Origin: CAZRKC01 sp964600665
GTDB taxonomy: Bacteria > Bacillota > SLNR01
Direction: 5' to 3'
DNA: 64,000 nt
NCBI GenBank assembly: GCA_964600665.1
Contig: CAZRKC010000003.1
Coordinates: 62,001-126,000, forward strand
The translations under genes and the position numbers were made by a program. The notes under the pieces were generated by a model. That model had not been told where the DNA came from. It ran no database searches and saw only the letters and a program-made list of their open reading frames with translations. This document shows, piece after piece, positions 40,876-50,218 of this stretch; position 1 is the stretch's first letter, and every line of letters starts with the position of its first letter.

Positions 40876-42951
40876 TCATGGTGTTGCGGGTGTGACCGGA
40901 AGATCACAGCGACGGACCCGGTACCGCTGCCACAGGTAAACACTGACGAGAACGCCCACACCGAACAGGTCTGTGGTGATGCCGGGGTTAATCAACGCGA
41001 TGGCGGCAGCAAACAGAAACGCCCGCTCGATCAGGTTGGTCTTGGTCAGCATATACGCTTGCACGGAGCAGGCTAATGCCAGAATCCCAATACATGCGCT
41101 GACGAAAGCCAAACTTGCTTTGAGCACCGTGGTATCAATGAGCAGCAAGTCAGGTGAATAACAGAAGATATATGGAATCAGAAAGGCTGCTAACGATAGT
41201 TTCAAAGCTGTCCAACCTGTCTTCATCGCATTGGCACCGGCGACACCTGCACCCGCGTAGGCTGCCAGAGCGACAGGCGGTGTAACATCAGCGACCACCC
41301 CAAAATACAGGATAAACATGTGAGCTGCAATCAATGGCACATCCAGCCGCAGAAGGGCAGGAACGGCCATTGTTGCCAGCACGATATATTTCGCGGTGGT
41401 GGGAAGACCCATACCCAGGATCAATGACGCGATCATGGTGAAGAAAAGGGTGAAGAAGAGACGTCCGCCCGCCAAAGCCACAATAATATTGGCAAGTTTA
41501 AGACCCAGTCCTGACATGGTGACCACACCGACGATAATCCCTGCGCATGCACAAGCACAAGCGACACCGATCGCACCCCGGGCGCCCTTGTTCAGTGCAT
41601 CAATGAATTCACTGCGGCTGAGGGAAGGGCAGGCAGGGTTCAGTCGTTTCAGAAAGAAAACCACTGCAGCCAAACCAATCCCGTAGGCGATGGCCAGTCC
41701 GATATCAGTCCCGACTTTAAAAAAGAAGTAAGTGCCGATGAATGGCATGTACAAGGGTGGCAAGCTGATCATGATGGCCAGCAGAATGCCATAAAAGGCG
41801 GAAAACAGTGGGGTGAAACCGTTGAACAAAAAGAGCAAAATGCCCAGGATGGGTATGATCATGTAGGAGCCTTCCCGAATGGTTTTCTTGGCATCAGGCA
41901 GTTCACTCCTAGCCATCCCCTTCAGTCCCAGCTTGACCGCTTCAAGGTCCACCATGATTCCAACGCTTAAATAATATAGAATTGCAGGGATAGCCGCCGA
42001 AATGATGATCCTGGAATAAGGGATCCCGGTAAACTCAGACATGATGAAAGCCGCAGCACCCATGACCGGGGGCATGATCTGTCCGCCAGTGGAAGCTGCT
42101 GCCTCGACTGCGCCTGCAAAGTGGCTTTTGTATCCAATACTTTTCATCAAGGGAATCGTAAAAGAACCCGTTGTGACCACATTGGCAACACTGCTGCCGG
42201 ATATGGAGCCCATCAGGCCGGAGGCCAGTACGGCAGTTTTGGCCGGACCGCCCCGGGTGCCACCGGTTAAGCTGTATGCTAATGATATGAAGAAATTTCC
42301 AACACCGGTCTTGTCAAGAAATGAACCAAAGAGGATAAACAGGAAAACAAAGGTGGACGATACACCTAATGGTGTGCCGAAAATGCCCTCCGTCGTCATA
42401 TACAGCTGGTAGATGATGCGGGAGACGGGGAAACCTCTGTGGTTTAAGAGACCGGGAATATACGGTCCGAAATATGCATAGACGACAAACAGTGAAGCAA
42501 TAAAAGGTAGTTCCGGTCCAATGGCGCGGCGTGTGGCTTCCAGAACGATCAAGATGGCCAGGACACCCATGATCATATCCATTTGGTTGGGGTTTCCTGC
42601 CCGGTAGATGATCGCTTCAAAATTGATCCACAAATAGGCACCGATAGCAATACTGATGGCGATAAAAATGTATTCATATAAAGGAAATGTGGTCTTCGGC
42701 AATTTTTTGCGGGCAGGATAGAGCAAGAAAACCAGCACCAGGGCAAAAGTCAAGTGGACTGTACGCTGTTTCAATGCCAGCAGGATGCCAAATCCGGCGG
42801 TGTAAAGATGAAAGATCGACATGCTCACCGCAATCAAAAAGATCACTGTGGCAATTGGCCCGACGAGGGTCCGCTGGCTGCTGGTTTCTTTGTCGAACTG
42901 CTCAAGGAGTTGATCAGTCGAAGGGGTTGTAACATTGTTTTCTGAATTCAA
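40876..42951 (-). CDS. TRAP transporter permease, fused DctQ-DctM type
   Basis: 691-residue polytopic protein combining small (DctQ-like) and large (DctM-like) membrane subunits, the form that pairs with TAXI receptors. Recognisable segments are GLMGSISGSSVANVVTTGSF (20 residues), EAAASTGGQIMPPVMGAAAF (20 residues) and the later LGMGLPTTAKYIVLATMAVP (20 residues). TTG start immediately after the DUF1850 stop, with AGGTGA upstream. It drives secondary uptake, usually Na+-coupled, of an organic acid or amino acid; substrate unknown. Confidence 0.95.
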   Translation of the reverse strand: MNSENNVTTPSTDQLLEQFDKETSSQRTLVGPIATVIFLIAVSMSIFHLYTAGFGILLALKQRTVHLTFALVLVFLLYPARKKLPKTTFPLYEYIFIAISIAIGAYLWINFEAIIYRAGNPNQMDMIMGVLAILIVLEATRRAIGPELPFIASLFVVYAYFGPYIPGLLNHRGFPVSRIIYQLYMTTEGIFGTPLGVSSTFVFLFILFGSFLDKTGVGNFFISLAYSLTGGTRGGPAKTAVLASGLMGSISGSSVANVVTTGSFTIPLMKSIGYKSHFAGAVEAAASTGGQIMPPVMGAAAFIMSEFTGIPYSRIIISAAIPAILYYLSVGIMVDLEAVKLGLKGMARSELPDAKKTIREGSYMIIPILGILLFLFNGFTPLFSAFYGILLAIMISLPPLYMPFIGTYFFFKVGTDIGLAIAYGIGLAAVVFFLKRLNPACPSLSRSEFIDALNKGARGAIGVACACACAGIIVGVVTMSGLGLKLANIIVALAGGRLFFTLFFTMIASLILGMGLPTTAKYIVLATMAVPALLRLDVPLIAAHMFILYFGVVADVTPPVALAAYAGAGVAGANAMKTGWTALKLSLAAFLIPYIFCYSPDLLLIDTTVLKASLAFVSACIGILALACSVQAYMLTKTNLIERAFLFAAAIALINPGITTDLFGVGVLVSVYLWQRYRVRRCDLPVTPATP

Positions 42952-43458
42952 TTATCTCACCTTCCGCCAAAGAGTCGTGAGGGAAAAAGGCTGTACTTGA
43001 ATTGACAGAAGAGTCCCTGTCGTGGCAATTGAATCAAAAGGAATGCGCGTTTCACCGATCGTCAGGACATGCTCGGTGAAGGATGCCACCCTGTAAGGCA
43101 AAGTCGCAAACGGTTCATTGATCTCATCGATCACAAAAAGATGGCCTTCGATGTAGAAATGATGGTCGGTTTCATAGGGGATACCGACACCATATGTGTC
43201 AAAAGTGGTTTTGTACAGAATGATAGTCCCTTCACCATCGATGTAGAAATAATCCGTCACAGGAGTACGGTGCACCGAATGAATGAACACAATTGAAAAG
43301 GAGTCGCCGGCTTCAACGGGGATCGTTCGGAACACATGGGCAGACTCACCGTCTGCAAAGGTTAGGGAATAAGGCGGGAAACAGTACCAGAGTGACCCGA
43401 AGATCACCAGAAAGACACAAATTATGCCCACGACGGGAGCCGGCTTTCCTTTCATCAT
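42952..43458 (-). CDS. DUF1850 domain protein
   Basis: 168 residues: one N-terminal membrane helix (PVVGIICVFLVIFGSLWYCF, 20 residues) and an extracytoplasmic beta-rich domain with FSIVFIHSVHRTPVTDYF and GIPYETDHHF. DUF1850 genes regularly sit between TAXI receptors and TRAP permeases, as here, but no function has been shown to my knowledge. A role as accessory to the transporter is inferred. The gene abuts the permease gene. Confidence 0.85.
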   Translation of the reverse strand: MMKGKPAPVVGIICVFLVIFGSLWYCFPPYSLTFADGESAHVFRTIPVEAGDSFSIVFIHSVHRTPVTDYFYIDGEGTIILYKTTFDTYGVGIPYETDHHFYIEGHLFVIDEINEPFATLPYRVASFTEHVLTIGETRIPFDSIATTGTLLSIQVQPFSLTTLWRKVR

Positions 43459-43463
43459 AAACC

Positions 43464-43488
43464 GGCCACCGGGGGTTTCCCGGTGGCC
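43464..43488. other. Intercistronic hairpin between TAXI receptor and DUF1850 genes
   Basis: Ten-base perfect arms GGCCACCGGG/CCCGGTGGCC with a five-base loop. Neither side has a T-run suited to termination. Such stems often protect the upstream mRNA, which would favour the receptor over membrane subunits. Confidence 0.6.
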
Positions 43489-43512
43489 GTCACCCCCCTT
43501 ACGCTATGGGGT

Positions 43513-44475
43513 CTACTGTTCGTCAAAGTATTTCTTTGCTCCCGGGTGCAATTCGATCGGCATCCCGTCCTGCGCCGTTTCCAATTTCAGGTCGGCACCA
43601 CGAGCATGTGCGGCTGCGATGTCGTCTAGATTTTCAAATATGGCTTTCGTCATTTTGTATACTAGATCTTCATCAACATCAGCGTGTGTTACCAGCATCG
43701 CCATGACCGCCACGCAGGTCACAGGGGATGTCTGCTTGTTGTATGTACCGGCTGGCACGACAACTTTTGTGTAGAATGGATACTGAGTAGAGAAGGCAGC
43801 AAAACGATCATCATCAAAGGGGATCAGTTTGATATCTTTGCTGATGGCCACATCCGTGATGGCACCGGTTGGGATGCCAGCTGTGACAAAGGCGGCGTCA
43901 ATCAAGCCATCCTTCAGTTGGTCCGCTGCTTCGGCAAAACTCAGATAATCCGCTTTTGCCAGATCAGTATAGGCGATGTTGTAAGCGCCCAGTATCTGGC
44001 GGGCGTTGGCTTCGGTACCGCTTCCAGGGGCGCCGACAGCGACTTTCTTGCCTTTCAGGTCACCGATGGTATTGATATTGGCATCAGCGCGGGCAACGAT
44101 CTGGATGATCTCGGGATACCAGGTTGCCACACCGCGGAGACCCTCTTGCGGTCCTTTGTCTGCAACGGCATACATTTCGGTACCGGTGAAGGCATAATAG
44201 GTGATATCGTTCTGAATGAATGCCAGTTCGTTGGTTCCATCCATCAACAACGTCACATTCTGCAATGATGCACCGGTGGATTCTGCATTGGCTTGGGCAC
44301 CCTCAATATTGTCATTGAAGACAGAAGCCAAGGCACCGCCCAAGGGGAAATATGTCCCACCGGTTCCACCGGTGGCGATACTGATGTTAATCACTTCTTT
44401 AGCGGGTGTACAACCGGCTAAAGCGGCACCAATCATGACCAAAACTAACAGAAGCGCAGTTCTTTTCAATCTCAT
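43513..44475 (-). CDS. TAXI-family TRAP transporter solute receptor (lipoprotein)
   Basis: 320 residues with a lipoprotein signal (basic start, hydrophobic core, lipobox ALAGC with Cys22). The mature part has the TAXI signature ISIATGGTGGTYFPLGGALA (20 residues), GKKVAVGAPGSGTEANAR and DGLIDAAFVTAGIPTGAI. It binds the substrate outside the membrane and passes it to the fused permease two genes on. Glutamate and similar acids are ligands of known homologues. AAGGAGG precedes the ATG. Confidence 0.95.
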   Translation of the reverse strand: MRLKRTALLLVLVMIGAALAGCTPAKEVINISIATGGTGGTYFPLGGALASVFNDNIEGAQANAESTGASLQNVTLLMDGTNELAFIQNDITYYAFTGTEMYAVADKGPQEGLRGVATWYPEIIQIVARADANINTIGDLKGKKVAVGAPGSGTEANARQILGAYNIAYTDLAKADYLSFAEAADQLKDGLIDAAFVTAGIPTGAITDVAISKDIKLIPFDDDRFAAFSTQYPFYTKVVVPAGTYNKQTSPVTCVAVMAMLVTHADVDEDLVYKMTKAIFENLDDIAAAHARGADLKLETAQDGMPIELHPGAKKYFDEQ

Positions 44476-44625
44476 CGAACGTATTCCTCCTTATTGTTTT
44501 GATTCAGAATGTCCTTTTGAGTATGGTAGACATCCTCCCTCCCGCTCTTTTCCCTTCTTATGCATTCTCTGCGCTATTGGATAATCCCTGCTTTTTGGCA
44601 TCATTTACCTGACAATAAGTAGAAA

Positions 44626-44654
44626 TTGACAGCTAAATGTGGGTAGGATAAGAT
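44626..44654 (+). promoter_or_regulatory. Promoter for acpS-nnr
   Basis: Consensus TTGACA (44626-44631), 17-base spacer and TAAGAT (44649-44654). Transcription would begin near 44661, which rules out the ATG at 44653 as the acpS start and supports GTG 44680. Confidence 0.65.
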
Positions 44655-44679
44655 GAAAGCAGAATGGGAGGGGAATCCA

Positions 44680-45066
44680 GTGATTATAGGCCTCGGTACT
44701 GACATCATCGAAATTTCCCGAATTCAGGCTGCTGTCCAACAATATGGAGACCGGTTTCTGAATCGGATCTATACATCAAAAGAGCTCGCATACTGCCATG
44801 GTTTTAAAAACCCATATGCCCGCTTGGCGGTCCGCTTTGCTGCGAAAGAGGCTGTAATGAAAGCTATGGGCAGTGGTTTACGGGATATGCAGTGGCGGGA
44901 GGTTGAAATTTGCCGTGATCCAAGGGGAAAGCCGTATGTGATTCTGCATGGTGGCGCTCAATCCAAAGCTTCCAGTAAGTTGGTGCAAACCTTTCAGCTA
45001 TCCATGAGCCATTGTCACGATTTTGCAATGGCGTGTTGCATTGCCATTGGAGATGGTGACCGATGA
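44680..45066 (+). CDS. acpS: Holo-[acyl-carrier-protein] synthase
   Basis: 128-residue AcpS that transfers 4'-phosphopantetheine from CoA to ACP. Contains the Mg2+-binding GLGTDIIEISRI and RFAAKEAVMKAMGSG motifs. GTG 44680 has GGGAGGGG seven bases upstream. The stop overlaps the nnr start (ATGA); the acpS-nnr-alr order is common in Bacillota. Confidence 0.95.
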   Translation: MIIGLGTDIIEISRIQAAVQQYGDRFLNRIYTSKELAYCHGFKNPYARLAVRFAAKEAVMKAMGSGLRDMQWREVEICRDPRGKPYVILHGGAQSKASSKLVQTFQLSMSHCHDFAMACCIAIGDGDR

Positions 45067-46634
45067 ACATATTCAACCGGGACCAGATCCGGAAAATTGA
45101 ACAAACGGCATTGGAACGATATGGAGTGTCGAATGCCTTACTGATGGGGCGGGCAGGTGAAGCAGTCGCCCAGTTGGCTGTAGAGACGGTGGGTGGTGAC
45201 CGTGGCAGCAATATTTGTGTGCTTTGCGGTACGGGTAATAATGGTGGTGACGGGTTTCTTGCAGCGCTTAATTTACATACGTTGGGGTACCCCGTCCACG
45301 TATTTCTGACGGGCGTTGAAGCACATATCACCGGTATCAATCGAGACGGGTATCAATCGCTGGCACGCAACGGAATTCCCGTTTCCCAGCAATCCGAACC
45401 GGATTTTTCCCAAAGGCTGCATCGCGCATTGGCTGAATCGGATCTGGTGATCGATGCCATGGTTGGAATCGGATTGACCGGACCTTTGCATCCACAGACT
45501 GCAGCCATCGTTCGCCTGGTCAATGCATCCGGGAAAAGGGTGTTATCGGTGGATATCCCCTCGGGAGTCGACTGCAATACCGGTGCGGTCGCTGATGCCA
45601 TACAGGCATACCGGACGGTGGCCCTGATTGCATGTAACCCGGGGCATTTTCTCTACCCTGGTGCCGGTTATTCAGGCTCATTGACCTTGTCACGCCTGGG
45701 TCTTCCCATGGCGTGCCTCGACCAGCATGAAAGCGGCGTCCACATCAGCACAACTCGCTTGGTTCAAAACATGATTCGGCCCCGCAAACTGGATGGACAT
45801 AAAGGGAATTACGGCCATCTCCTCGTGGTGGCAGGTTCACATTTCATGCCGGGGGCTGCTTGGTTGACAGCCAGGGGTGGAGTCAGGGTCGGTGCCGGTT
45901 TGACAACATTGGCCATGCCGGATGCATCCATGGCCCATATTCCCATGATACCGGAGATTATGACGCGCTGGTTGCCTGACGATGGCACAGGGTTGCTGAC
46001 CATGTCCGCAGCTGAATCACTGGCGACTGATTTAGCACATCATTCTGCTGTGGTGATCGGCCCTGGAATGACCGCTGACCCCCAAGTTGCGGCAGCGGTG
46101 AAAAAGCTGGTTCGCCATTCACCAATCCCTTTGGTGCTGGATGCAGACGGAATCAATGCGTTTTCAGGCCAAAAAGACAAACTGACTGCGCATGAGTCGC
46201 CGTTGATCCTGACTCCGCATCCCGGAGAAATGGCGAGATTAACTGGACAGTCTGTAACGGAAATTCTGTCAGACCGGATCCAGATCGCTCAAAATTGTGC
46301 GAAAGCGTGGGATGCCTGGATTGTTTTAAAGGGAGCCGGTACCGTCATTGCTGCCCCAAGGGGAGAGATCTGGATCAACACCACCGGGAATCCGGGAATG
46401 GCGTCCGGAGGCACCGGTGACGTCCTGGCTGGGATGATCGGCGGACTCTTAGCCCAGGGATTTACCACCCAAGAAGCCGTGATTCTGGGGGTATACCTGC
46501 ATGGTGCTGCCGGTGACTGGGTGGCTGTACAGCATGGGAGTATCGGGATGACAGCCAGTGAACTGGCTGATGCGGTTCCAATCGCACGGAGGCTGATTCA
46601 GGAAGGGAAATGGCAGGAGTTACATGAAATCTGA
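45063..46634 (+). CDS. nnr: Bifunctional NAD(P)HX epimerase/dehydratase
   Basis: 523-residue metabolite-repair enzyme. The N-terminal YjeF-type epimerase domain (about 1-215) has CGTGNNGGDGFLAA and DIPSGVDCNTG. The C-terminal ADP-dependent dehydratase domain (about 230-523) has DGHKGNYGHLLVVAGS and the ribokinase-like GMASGGTGDVLAGMIGGLLA (20 residues). Together they restore hydrated NADH and NADPH. Overlaps acpS by four bases. Confidence 0.95.
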   Translation: MNIFNRDQIRKIEQTALERYGVSNALLMGRAGEAVAQLAVETVGGDRGSNICVLCGTGNNGGDGFLAALNLHTLGYPVHVFLTGVEAHITGINRDGYQSLARNGIPVSQQSEPDFSQRLHRALAESDLVIDAMVGIGLTGPLHPQTAAIVRLVNASGKRVLSVDIPSGVDCNTGAVADAIQAYRTVALIACNPGHFLYPGAGYSGSLTLSRLGLPMACLDQHESGVHISTTRLVQNMIRPRKLDGHKGNYGHLLVVAGSHFMPGAAWLTARGGVRVGAGLTTLAMPDASMAHIPMIPEIMTRWLPDDGTGLLTMSAAESLATDLAHHSAVVIGPGMTADPQVAAAVKKLVRHSPIPLVLDADGINAFSGQKDKLTAHESPLILTPHPGEMARLTGQSVTEILSDRIQIAQNCAKAWDAWIVLKGAGTVIAAPRGEIWINTTGNPGMASGGTGDVLAGMIGGLLAQGFTTQEAVILGVYLHGAAGDWVAVQHGSIGMTASELADAVPIARRLIQEGKWQELHEI

Positions 46635-46685
46635 TGAATATAACACAAGATAGGATTCTTTGAGTTCTCCAGGGAGGGATAGAGA

Positions 46686-47894
46686 ATGAGTGACTTATCA
46701 TTATTAAGACCGGCATGGGTGGAAGTGGACCTGGATGCCGCTGCCCATAATTTCCGTGCACTGAAAAAAAAGGTGGATCCAAAAACGAAATTTATGGCGG
46801 TGGTTAAGGGGGATGCCTACGGGTGTTCATCGGCATTGCCTGCACAGTTGATGGTGGAATTGGGAGCAGATTATCTGGCGGTTGCGATTCTGGATGAGGC
46901 ATTGGAATTGCGGCGGGCAGGCATCACCGCTCCTATTTTGGTTCTGGGCTATACCCCTACTGCACAAGCCGGCTTACTGGTGGAACATGACATCACCCAG
47001 ACAGTGTTTAACATGGACGCCATCGAAGCCATCTCTGAAGCAGCGGTCAGAAAAGGGAAGAATGCCAAGATCCATATCAAGTTGGACACGGGGATGAATC
47101 GAGTCGGGCTTCCGGCTGATGAGGGTGTTGTGGAATTTATCAAGGCAGCCAAATCATTGACCGGCATCATCGTAGAGGGGATATTTACTCATTTTGCTGT
47201 AGCCGAGATGGAAGAACCCGGTGATCGGGAATACACCATCCAACAATGTGGCGCCTTTCGGAACGTCATTTTTATGTTGGAAGATGCCGGCATACACATT
47301 CCGCTGAAACACGCCGCCAACAGTGCAGGCATTCTGCATATGCCGGAATCTCATTATGATATGGTCCGTGCCGGCACTGCAATCTTTGGACTCACCGTGA
47401 CGGATGAATATAATCGGGAACTGGGTATCAAACCGGTCATTTCACTGAAAGTAAAAATCGCGCACGTGAAAGAAATCCCGCCGAGTCAGACAATCAGCTA
47501 TGGACGTACCTTCATCACCAAACGTACCTCCACCATCGTTACGTTACCCATTGGCTATGCGGACGGGTACAGTCGGCTGTTTAGCAACAAAAGCCAGGTC
47601 CTGGTGGGGGGGAAACGGGTCCCACAAGTCGGACGGGTATGTATGGATCAGTGTATGGTGGATGTGACTGATTTAGAAACGAAACCGCAGGTGGGAGACA
47701 CCGCTGTGTTAATTGGTCGGCAGGGGACTGAATCCATCACTGCTAAAGAATTATCGGCGCTCATGGGGCCGGATGCCTTTGATCTGGAAGTGATCACCCA
47801 TCTGACCAAACGCCTCCCACGAGTGTATATTTGGCACGGGCGGCCCATTGCGATTTACGATATGGCTGGTTTGGATCATCTTGATAGTCATTAA
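46686..47894 (+). CDS. alr: Alanine racemase
   Basis: PLP enzyme interconverting L- and D-alanine for peptidoglycan. 402 residues. The PLP lysine is in AVVKGDAYGCSS, where the common His after Gly is Cys; the second catalytic base Tyr is in ISYGRTFI, and the motif GRVCMDQCMVDVTD is intact. CAGGGAGGG precedes the ATG. It follows nnr by 51 bases. A broader-specificity racemase cannot be excluded, since D-amino-acid enzymes recur in this window. Confidence 0.93.
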   Translation: MSDLSLLRPAWVEVDLDAAAHNFRALKKKVDPKTKFMAVVKGDAYGCSSALPAQLMVELGADYLAVAILDEALELRRAGITAPILVLGYTPTAQAGLLVEHDITQTVFNMDAIEAISEAAVRKGKNAKIHIKLDTGMNRVGLPADEGVVEFIKAAKSLTGIIVEGIFTHFAVAEMEEPGDREYTIQQCGAFRNVIFMLEDAGIHIPLKHAANSAGILHMPESHYDMVRAGTAIFGLTVTDEYNRELGIKPVISLKVKIAHVKEIPPSQTISYGRTFITKRTSTIVTLPIGYADGYSRLFSNKSQVLVGGKRVPQVGRVCMDQCMVDVTDLETKPQVGDTAVLIGRQGTESITAKELSALMGPDAFDLEVITHLTKRLPRVYIWHGRPIAIYDMAGLDHLDSH

Positions 47895-47906
47895 GGTGTG
47901 AGGGCA

Positions 47907-47916
47907 GGAATATTCC
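47907..47916. repeat. GGAATATTCC palindrome in the alr-mcmA gap
   Basis: A perfect ten-base palindrome, with a related AAATATTCC half at 47958-47966 and a CGGCTC-GT-GAGCCG hairpin at 48015-48028. This 198-base leader precedes the propionate module and may hold its control sites; no clear promoter was found. Confidence 0.35.
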
Positions 47917-48092
47917 GATGGAAAGTGAATATAGAATGAATATGGTGAAAAATCGTCAAATATTCCAATTGTGGCTGATTATAGCGAATAATGTATATTT
48001 ATGCTCAATCGGACCGGCTCGTGAGCCGAGATTTGCTGGACAACCAGATTATGCACGATTGCCCACTTTGGTATGACAGGAGGTAGGATTCG

Positions 48093-49772
48093 GTGTTTGA
48101 CAAAGAGAAGATGGAAAAAATCAAAGCAGAGAATCAAAACTGGGAAGAGAAAAAACTCAGTAAGGTCCTCGGGCGATTTCCCGAGCGTAAACAGGCATTC
48201 CAGACCGTGTCTGAACTGGAAGTAAAAAGATTGTATACCCCTGAAGATGTGGAAGCGACCGATTATTTGGAGGACCTGGGATATCCCGGCGAGTATCCGT
48301 TTACCCGGGGTGTACAACCCACCATGTACCGGGGCCGCTTGTGGACCATGCGTCAATATGCGGGATTTGCATCTGCAGAAGAATCCAACAGTCGCTACAA
48401 GTATTTGTTGCAGCAGGGCCAAACCGGTTTGAGTGTGGCCTTTGACCTTCCCACCCAGATCGGATACGATTCTGATCATCCCATGTCTGAAGGTGAAGTC
48501 GGAAAAGTTGGGGTTGCCATTGACTCCCTGGCAGACATGGAAATCCTTTTTGGGGGGATTCCCCTGGATAAGGTCAGCACGTCCATGACAATCAACGCCC
48601 CGGCTGCGATCCTGCTGGCGATGTATATGGCCGTTGCCGAGAAGCAAGGTGTTAGTGCGGATAAGCTCTCCGGGACGATCCAGAATGACATCTTGAAAGA
48701 GTATGCCGCGCGGGGCACCTATATTTACCCGCCCAAACCTTCAATGCGGCTGATCACTGATATTTTTGCCTACTGTTCTGACAAACTGCCTGACTGGAAC
48801 ACCATCAGCATCAGTGGTTACCATATCCGGGAAGCGGGCTCGACGGCGGTACAGGAAGTAGCCTTTACCTTAGCCAATGGAATCGCCTATGTTCAAGCGG
48901 CCATCGATGCTGGATTGGATGTGGATGTGTTTGCTCCCCGATTGTCTTTCTTCTTCAACTCGCATTTGGATTTGCTGGAAGAGGTCGCAAAATTCCGGGC
49001 AGCCCGACGGCTTTGGGCACGAATCATGAAAGAACGGTTCGGCGCAGCAAATCCCAAATCATGGATGCTTCGATTCCATACACAGACTGCCGGATCCACA
49101 TTGACAGCACAGCAACCCGACAATAACATCGTGCGGGTCGCGATGCAGGCCATGGCTGCCGTATTGGGGGGAACCCAGTCTCTGCACACAAATTCACGGG
49201 ATGAGGCGTTGGCGCTGCCCACTGAAGCATCGGTTCAGATTGCGTTGCGCACGCAGCAGATCATCGCAGAAGAGAGTGGGTTGGCTGAGACCATCGATCC
49301 TCTGGCCGGTTCATATTATGTTGAGAACCTGACCAATCGCATTGAACAGGAAGCCAGCGATTATATCGAACGTATCGATAAACTCGGTGGTGCGCCGATT
49401 GCTATAGAAAAAGGATTCATTCAAAAAGAGATCCAGGAAAGTGCATACCGCTACCAGCGCAGCATTGAAGATGGTCAGCGGATCGTCGTAGGTGTGAATA
49501 AATATCAAATTAAAGAATCACCTCCCAAAGGGTTACTGACGGTGGATCCTGCGGTGGGAGAACTTCAGACCCGGAAACTTGCGCAACTGAAAGAAGCCCG
49601 AGACAACAGCGAAGTCGCTATGGCGCTTGAAGCGCTGAAAGTCACTGCTCAAGGGACCGATAATCTGATGCCCGCCATCCTTCGCTGTGTGAAAGCATAT
49701 GCGACACTGGGAGAAATGAGCGATGTCCTCAGGGGTGTTTTTGGTGAGTATGAACAGTCAGTGATATTTTAG
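48093..49772 (+). CDS. mcmA: Methylmalonyl-CoA mutase, catalytic subunit
   Basis: 559-residue B12-dependent mutase subunit without its own cobalamin domain, rearranging (R)-methylmalonyl-CoA and succinyl-CoA. Conserved segments include WTMRQYAGFASAEESN, GLSVAFDLPTQIGYDSDHP and SGTIQNDILKEY. Tyr79 (PTMYRGR) and Arg219 (PSMRLIT) match the residues that favour methylmalonyl-CoA; isobutyryl-CoA mutases have Phe and Gln there. GTG start after AGGAGGTAGG. The B12-binding subunit follows. Confidence 0.94.
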   Translation: MFDKEKMEKIKAENQNWEEKKLSKVLGRFPERKQAFQTVSELEVKRLYTPEDVEATDYLEDLGYPGEYPFTRGVQPTMYRGRLWTMRQYAGFASAEESNSRYKYLLQQGQTGLSVAFDLPTQIGYDSDHPMSEGEVGKVGVAIDSLADMEILFGGIPLDKVSTSMTINAPAAILLAMYMAVAEKQGVSADKLSGTIQNDILKEYAARGTYIYPPKPSMRLITDIFAYCSDKLPDWNTISISGYHIREAGSTAVQEVAFTLANGIAYVQAAIDAGLDVDVFAPRLSFFFNSHLDLLEEVAKFRAARRLWARIMKERFGAANPKSWMLRFHTQTAGSTLTAQQPDNNIVRVAMQAMAAVLGGTQSLHTNSRDEALALPTEASVQIALRTQQIIAEESGLAETIDPLAGSYYVENLTNRIEQEASDYIERIDKLGGAPIAIEKGFIQKEIQESAYRYQRSIEDGQRIVVGVNKYQIKESPPKGLLTVDPAVGELQTRKLAQLKEARDNSEVAMALEALKVTAQGTDNLMPAILRCVKAYATLGEMSDVLRGVFGEYEQSVIF

Positions 49773-49793
49773 GATCGGATGGGAGGTCTTGTG

Positions 49794-50192
49794 ATGAATA
49801 CAGACAAACATATCCGGGTCTTAGTTGCAAAGCCCGGATTGGACGGCCATGACCGCGGGGCCAAGGTGATTGCCCGTGCGTTGCGGGATGCTGGAATGGA
49901 AGTCATCTATACCGGGTTGCGGCAAACACCCGAGCAGATCGTCCAGGCAGCTTTGCAGGAAGATGCAGATGTGATTGCAGTGAGTATATTATCTGGTGCA
50001 CACCTGCATCTGTTGCCCCGGATTGTCAAACTCGCCCGGGAATTGAAACTGGATGATGTTTTGATCATCAGCGGTGGCGTTATCCCCCAAGATGACATCC
50101 CGACTCTCAAAGAGGCAGGGGTCGCAGCTGTTTTTACACCCGGTGCATCCACCAAAGATATTGTCGCGTTTATCCAGGCCCACGTGCGTTAA
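49794..50192 (+). CDS. mcmB: Methylmalonyl-CoA mutase, cobalamin-binding subunit
   Basis: 132-residue B12 domain. The lower-ligand motif DxHxxG is in KPGLDGHDRGAKVIARAL, followed by SILSGAHLHLLPR and the SGGVIPQDD loop. ATG 49794 follows GGGAGGT; a GTG at 49791 is equally near. It pairs with McmA to form the active enzyme, the two-chain layout seen in many Clostridia and archaea. Confidence 0.94.
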   Translation: MNTDKHIRVLVAKPGLDGHDRGAKVIARALRDAGMEVIYTGLRQTPEQIVQAALQEDADVIAVSILSGAHLHLLPRIVKLARELKLDDVLIISGGVIPQDDIPTLKEAGVAAVFTPGASTKDIVAFIQAHVR

Positions 50193-50218
50193 TGTTTCCA
50201 GGAAGATGGTGAGGTAGA

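Noticed and set aside
43684..44268. Plus-strand 194-codon frame across the TAXI receptor
   Set aside because: Antisense to a clear lipoprotein receptor and without any family features.
48093..50192. Isobutyryl-CoA or 2-hydroxyisobutyryl-CoA mutase identity
   Set aside because: Tyr79 and Arg219 correspond to methylmalonyl-CoA mutase selectivity residues, and epimerase and methylmalonyl-CoA decarboxylase genes follow.
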